From the NCBI GenBank assembly GCA_023423535.1, contig JAFAFL010000045.1, forward strand, positions 34,454-98,453: 64,000 bases of DNA. Reading direction: 5' to 3'. Below the pieces are notes generated by a model. It was not told where the DNA came from and did no database searches. It worked only from the letters and a program-made list of their open reading frames with translations. This document shows positions 61,361 through 64,000 of the stretch, in pieces. The stretch is from Pseudomonadota bacterium (lineage in GTDB: Bacteria; Myxococcota; Myxococcia; Myxococcales; Myxococcaceae). A program made the position numbers and the translations under genes. Position 1 is the stretch's first letter; every line of letters begins with the position of its first letter.

Positions 61361-62536
61361 TCAGCCGCGCAGCGGGCCGCTCAGGTGGAGGATGCGGAAG
61401 ACCGGCTCCGCGCCGCGCTCCACCATCGCGTCCGCCAGGGCTTCGTTGCGTTCGATCACGAGCTGCAGGGAGTGCTCCCGCCAGCTGCCGTCGCTGAAGG
61501 TCTGCCGGTGCGGCTCGAGCGCAGCGAGGAGCGCCGCAGCCGTGCGGAGGTCCGCGGCGGAGAAGGGGAAGGCGCCCGGGAAGGCCGGATCGAAGGAGGC
61601 GAGGCCGACGACCTGCAATATATTTCTGGGTTCCGCCGCGGCCGCGGGGCAGCTGACTGGAAGTATATTGCCGCTGTCCGGTCCCGCCGGCCGCGCTCCA
61701 GCAGGCAGTATATTGCCGGTTGTGGGCGTGCTCGCGTGGGCTCCAGGCAGTATATTGCCGGTCTTGGGCGCGGGCGCAGGCGCTTCGGAAGGCAGTATAT
61801 TGCCGTGATCCGGCCCTGCCGGCCGCGCGCTGATAGGCAGTATATTTCGGGCTTCAGCCGCGTCCGGGCGTCCCGGTTCCGGCAGTATACTTCCGGCCAG
61901 AACCCCCGCCACGGCGGCGGAGGCTTCGGGCCGAGCCTCCGCGCTGGATCTTCCCGACACGCGGCCCGGCGGCGTCCGCGGCGCCCAGGCGATGCGTACG
62001 AGCCGGCCCTGATCGACCCCGCGCTGCAGAGAGCCTTCGAGAAGGCCCAGCGTCCGCTCCACTTCGGCCGCACCCTCGACCCGGTCGGTGACGGTGAGGG
62101 CCGGACCCTCGTCGCCGGGCTGCGGCAATGGCACGTCCCACCGGACCCGCAGCACCCGGGTGGGGTACTCGGTTCGCAGCCCGAGCGACTCGTAGAGACG
62201 GATCGCGGCGACGTTGTCGTCCTTCACGTTGAGGCACCAGCGGGTCGCGCCCGACTCGACGCCGCGCCGCATGGCCTCGCGCAGGAGCTTCCGTCCGATG
62301 CCCTGGCGGCGCACGGCCGGGTCGGACACCACGTTGCGCACGTAGAGCACGCCGCCGAGGAGCTCGTACCAGAGGTAGCCCACCACCTCTCTGCGCACCT
62401 CCGCGACGATCGTCTGCGGGCCCTGCCGCGCCCACCAGACGTCCAGCGGCGGGACGGGATCCGGCACCTCCAGCTCGCGGAAGAGCCGCGCATAGACGGG
62501 GTGGTCCTCGGGGAAGGCGCGCCGGAGGGTGGGCAT
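61361..62536 (-). CDS. GNAT acetyltransferase carrying a 45-bp coding repeat array
   Basis: The 391-residue protein starts with a GNAT domain (about 1-135) whose acetyl-CoA loop is R-R-Q-G-I-G at 76-81. A second region has a strand-helix pattern (E-V-E-R-T-L-G-L-L) and ends with Q-L-V-I-E-R-N-E-A-L-A-D-A-M and R-I-L-H-L-S-G-P-L. The two halves of this second region are split by residues about 214-307, the repeat array [GR]-[NS]-I-L-P plus ten variable residues, seven times. The ATG at 62536 is favoured by the upstream GAAGGGGGACG ribosome-binding site. The substrate is unknown. Confidence 0.82.
   Translation of the reverse strand: MPTLRRAFPEDHPVYARLFRELEVPDPVPPLDVWWARQGPQTIVAEVRREVVGYLWYELLGGVLYVRNVVSDPAVRRQGIGRKLLREAMRRGVESGATRWCLNVKDDNVAAIRLYESLGLRTEYPTRVLRVRWDVPLPQPGDEGPALTVTDRVEGAAEVERTLGLLEGSLQRGVDQGRLVRIAWAPRTPPGRVSGRSSAEARPEASAAVAGVLAGSILPEPGRPDAAEARNILPISARPAGPDHGNILPSEAPAPAPKTGNILPGAHASTPTTGNILPAGARPAGPDSGNILPVSCPAAAAEPRNILQVVGLASFDPAFPGAFPFSAADLRTAAALLAALEPHRQTFSDGSWREHSLQLVIERNEALADAMVERGAEPVFRILHLSGPLRG
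61614..61896 (-). repeat. Seven-unit 45-bp tandem array of the AT-rich palindrome
   Basis: Seven copies of a 16-bp motif (coding strand CCGGMAATATACTKCC) start at 61614, 61659, 61704, 61746, 61791, 61836 and 61881. Spacings are 45, 45, 42, 45, 45 and 45 bases, so all stay in frame. Each is translated as G/R-N/S-I-L-P or a close variant. Spacers of about 29 bases are variable but partly duplicated: those after the second and fifth copies are near-identical (R-P-A-G-P-D). The AT-rich core is very unlike the surrounding sequence. Confidence 0.9.
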
Positions 62537-62628
62537 CGTCCCCCTTCTTACCGCCGCCACGGCGGAGCGCAGATCCTCGGCCGGCGCCACCCGTTGAAGC
62601 CAGCAGGGCCCACCCGAAGGAGACCGAC

Positions 62629-63942
62629 ATGGCCGTGCGCCGCCTCTTGCTCCCGCTCACCACGCTGCTGTTCACGCTGCCCGCGCTCGCGCGTCCCGCA
62701 GGGCTCGCGCCTCGTTACGCGGAGGTGGTTCAGCGGGTGGGCAACCTCACCCACGACGGCGAGGCCCAGGCGCTGGCCTCGAGGCACGGGCTGCAGATCC
62801 TCAACGTGCTGTGGGAGGACACCGGCCGCTGGCAGGGCTCGTCGGTGGGGCCGAACATCAGCGACGTGACCATCGAGGTGCGCGGAGAGGACGCGCCGCC
62901 GACCCTGATGCCGGTCATCCGCTTCCCGAACTTCACCGACAAGACCGGCGACGTGCCGCTCGACCGGATCATCCTTCCGGTGGGCAATCAGAAGGAGGGC
63001 GGCAAGCTCTCCACGGTCTCGCTGAAGGAGTTCCTCGCGAACCCGGCGCGATACCTGAGCGATCCGGAGGACGGGAAGATCAAGGGAGGCTCACTGCTGG
63101 CGAAGCGCGACTCGCACGCGCTGGTCAGCGCCCAGGCGGTCTTCCTGCCCGTTCCCACCGGCGCGCAGGCCACCTTCCACCCGGTCATCTTCAACTACCA
63201 GTCCACCGCGAAGAACCCGGCGGTGCTCACGCTGCTCGTCACGCGGCAGGGCACCTCGATGACGGTGATCGACAACGCGCGCGACACGGTCAGCGGTGGT
63301 GCGAGCTGGGGGCAACGGCTCTTCTTCAACTCGGGCGGCCAGCGCGCGCCGCTCACCGCCGAGCGCCGCTCCGATGTGGAGGCCAACGGCGTGACCGCGA
63401 ACGGTGAGGCGGCGTCCACTCTCAACGAGGACGCGAACCTGCTCATGCTCATCCAGGTGCCGCTGAAGTACCGCGAGCCGCCGCGTCGGAAGCTGGGCCT
63501 CTTCGGCATGTCGGCCGCGGCGCCCGCGGCGGGCGGCGCGGCGATGGAGACGCAGGCCATGCCCACCGACCTGGACGACACCGAAGAAGCGGTGCTTGGG
63601 CATGGTGCGCTGGAGGGTCCCTACACCGAGCTCGATGGCCTCACCGTCGAGCGCGACGAGCGCTTCCCGGTCCGCGTGACCGTGCAGTTCTACCAGGCCA
63701 CCTCCACCGGCAAGGTCGCAGCGCCGACGATGGAGCGGCTCGCGGCGCAGATCGCGCGCGTGTACGAGGACGCCGATCACGTGGGCTCGCTGGTCGTGCC
63801 GCGCCCCGAGGATCTCGAGCGGCCGACGAACTGGGACGGCGTCTCGCCCGCGCCGAAGGACGTCTCGTGGTGGCACTTCCCCGGCCTGCGCGAGCGGTTC
63901 GAGCGCTTCGGCTGGCTGGGCCGCGAGGGCGCAAAGCCGTAG
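62629..63942 (+). CDS. Exported protein of unknown function
   Basis: The 437-residue protein has a signal peptide (L-L-L-P-L-T-T-L-L-F-T-L-P-A-L-A-R-P). I recognise no domain. A conserved-looking N-terminal block (N-L-T-H-D-G-E-A-Q-A-L-A-S-R-H-G-L-Q-I-L-N-V-L-W-E-D-T-G-R) is followed by several beta-rich segments (I-E-V-R-G-E-D... F-P-N-F-T-D-K-T-G-D). An acidic Ala/Gly-rich linker lies near 290-320. The C-terminal part has V-R-V-T-V-Q-F-Y. The ATG at 62629 has GGAG upstream. The last 58 bases of the window hold nothing recognisable. Confidence 0.7.
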   Translation: MAVRRLLLPLTTLLFTLPALARPAGLAPRYAEVVQRVGNLTHDGEAQALASRHGLQILNVLWEDTGRWQGSSVGPNISDVTIEVRGEDAPPTLMPVIRFPNFTDKTGDVPLDRIILPVGNQKEGGKLSTVSLKEFLANPARYLSDPEDGKIKGGSLLAKRDSHALVSAQAVFLPVPTGAQATFHPVIFNYQSTAKNPAVLTLLVTRQGTSMTVIDNARDTVSGGASWGQRLFFNSGGQRAPLTAERRSDVEANGVTANGEAASTLNEDANLLMLIQVPLKYREPPRRKLGLFGMSAAAPAAGGAAMETQAMPTDLDDTEEAVLGHGALEGPYTELDGLTVERDERFPVRVTVQFYQATSTGKVAAPTMERLAAQIARVYEDADHVGSLVVPRPEDLERPTNWDGVSPAPKDVSWWHFPGLRERFERFGWLGREGAKP

Positions 63943-64000
63943 CCGTAAATCGAGGACCGGAGCCGAAAAACGAAGAGCGGCGGGTCCCGCTGAGGAACCC

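Noticed and set aside
61614..61896. The 45-bp array as a CRISPR array.
   Set aside because: Repeats are 16 bp and imperfect, spacers resemble one another, all units keep the reading frame and there are no cas genes.

Overview
This window is a very GC-rich chromosomal segment whose third codon positions are almost always G or C. Several traits point to a deltaproteobacterial/myxobacterial chromosome, probably near the Cystobacterineae: many lipoproteins and exported proteins of unknown function, a DUF4388 (PatA-like) protein, DUF3014 and DUF4105 proteins, HEAT and PilZ proteins inside a chemosensory cluster, and a fab - glyA-nrdR-rib-nusB backbone. The lineage is inferred from gene content only. 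No rRNA, tRNA, CRISPR array or insertion sequence was seen, and no gene-free stretch exceeds 300 bases.

Layout. (1) 1-4.0 kb: fatty-acid synthesis operon fabH(partial)-fabD-fabG-acpP-fabF. (2) 4.0-18.7 kb: a housekeeping row, rpiB, glyA, nrdR, ribD, then ribE-ribBA-ribH-nusB. About 5 kb of lipoprotein and VIT/VWA genes, with a large hairpin terminator, lies between ribD and ribE. (3) 18.7-31.2 kb: a chemosensory system (receiver, CheA, two CheW, HEAT protein, CheR, CheB, CheY) with no receptor gene. It is interrupted by a ferritin-like gene, a subtilase lipoprotein and a leftward PilZ-aceK pair. (4) 31.2-41 kb: exported proteins, an SH3/NlpC-P60 hydrolase, an ABC exporter pair, a sterol-desaturase-family enzyme, DUF3014, a selenocysteine peroxiredoxin and an enoyl-CoA hydratase-like protein. 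(5) 41.3-48.1 kb: leuS, lptE, rpsT and a mazG-VOC fusion, with DnaA-box-like sites between rpsT and mazG. (6) 48.1-56.6 kb: a TPR membrane protein, a DUF4388 protein and the phoH - 7TM HD hydrolase - ybeY RNA-metabolism group. (7) 56.7-64 kb: DUF4105, prfB with its programmed +1 frameshift, a decayed gene, a free-methionine sulfoxide reductase, an acetyltransferase carrying a 45-bp coding repeat array, and an exported protein.

The strongest unusual signals are three. First, a peroxiredoxin has an in-frame TGA exactly at the peroxidatic cysteine position (40170-40172), followed by an 8-bp hairpin with a GGAU loop at bacterial SECIS spacing. Second, an AT-rich palindrome (coding-strand core AATATAC, translated as G-N-I-L-P) forms a seven-unit array inside an acetyltransferase and recurs singly in two other genes; it looks like a small dispersed element that tolerates being translated. 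Third, the window holds two independent UGA recoding events, selenocysteine insertion and the RF2 frameshift, only 19 kb apart.
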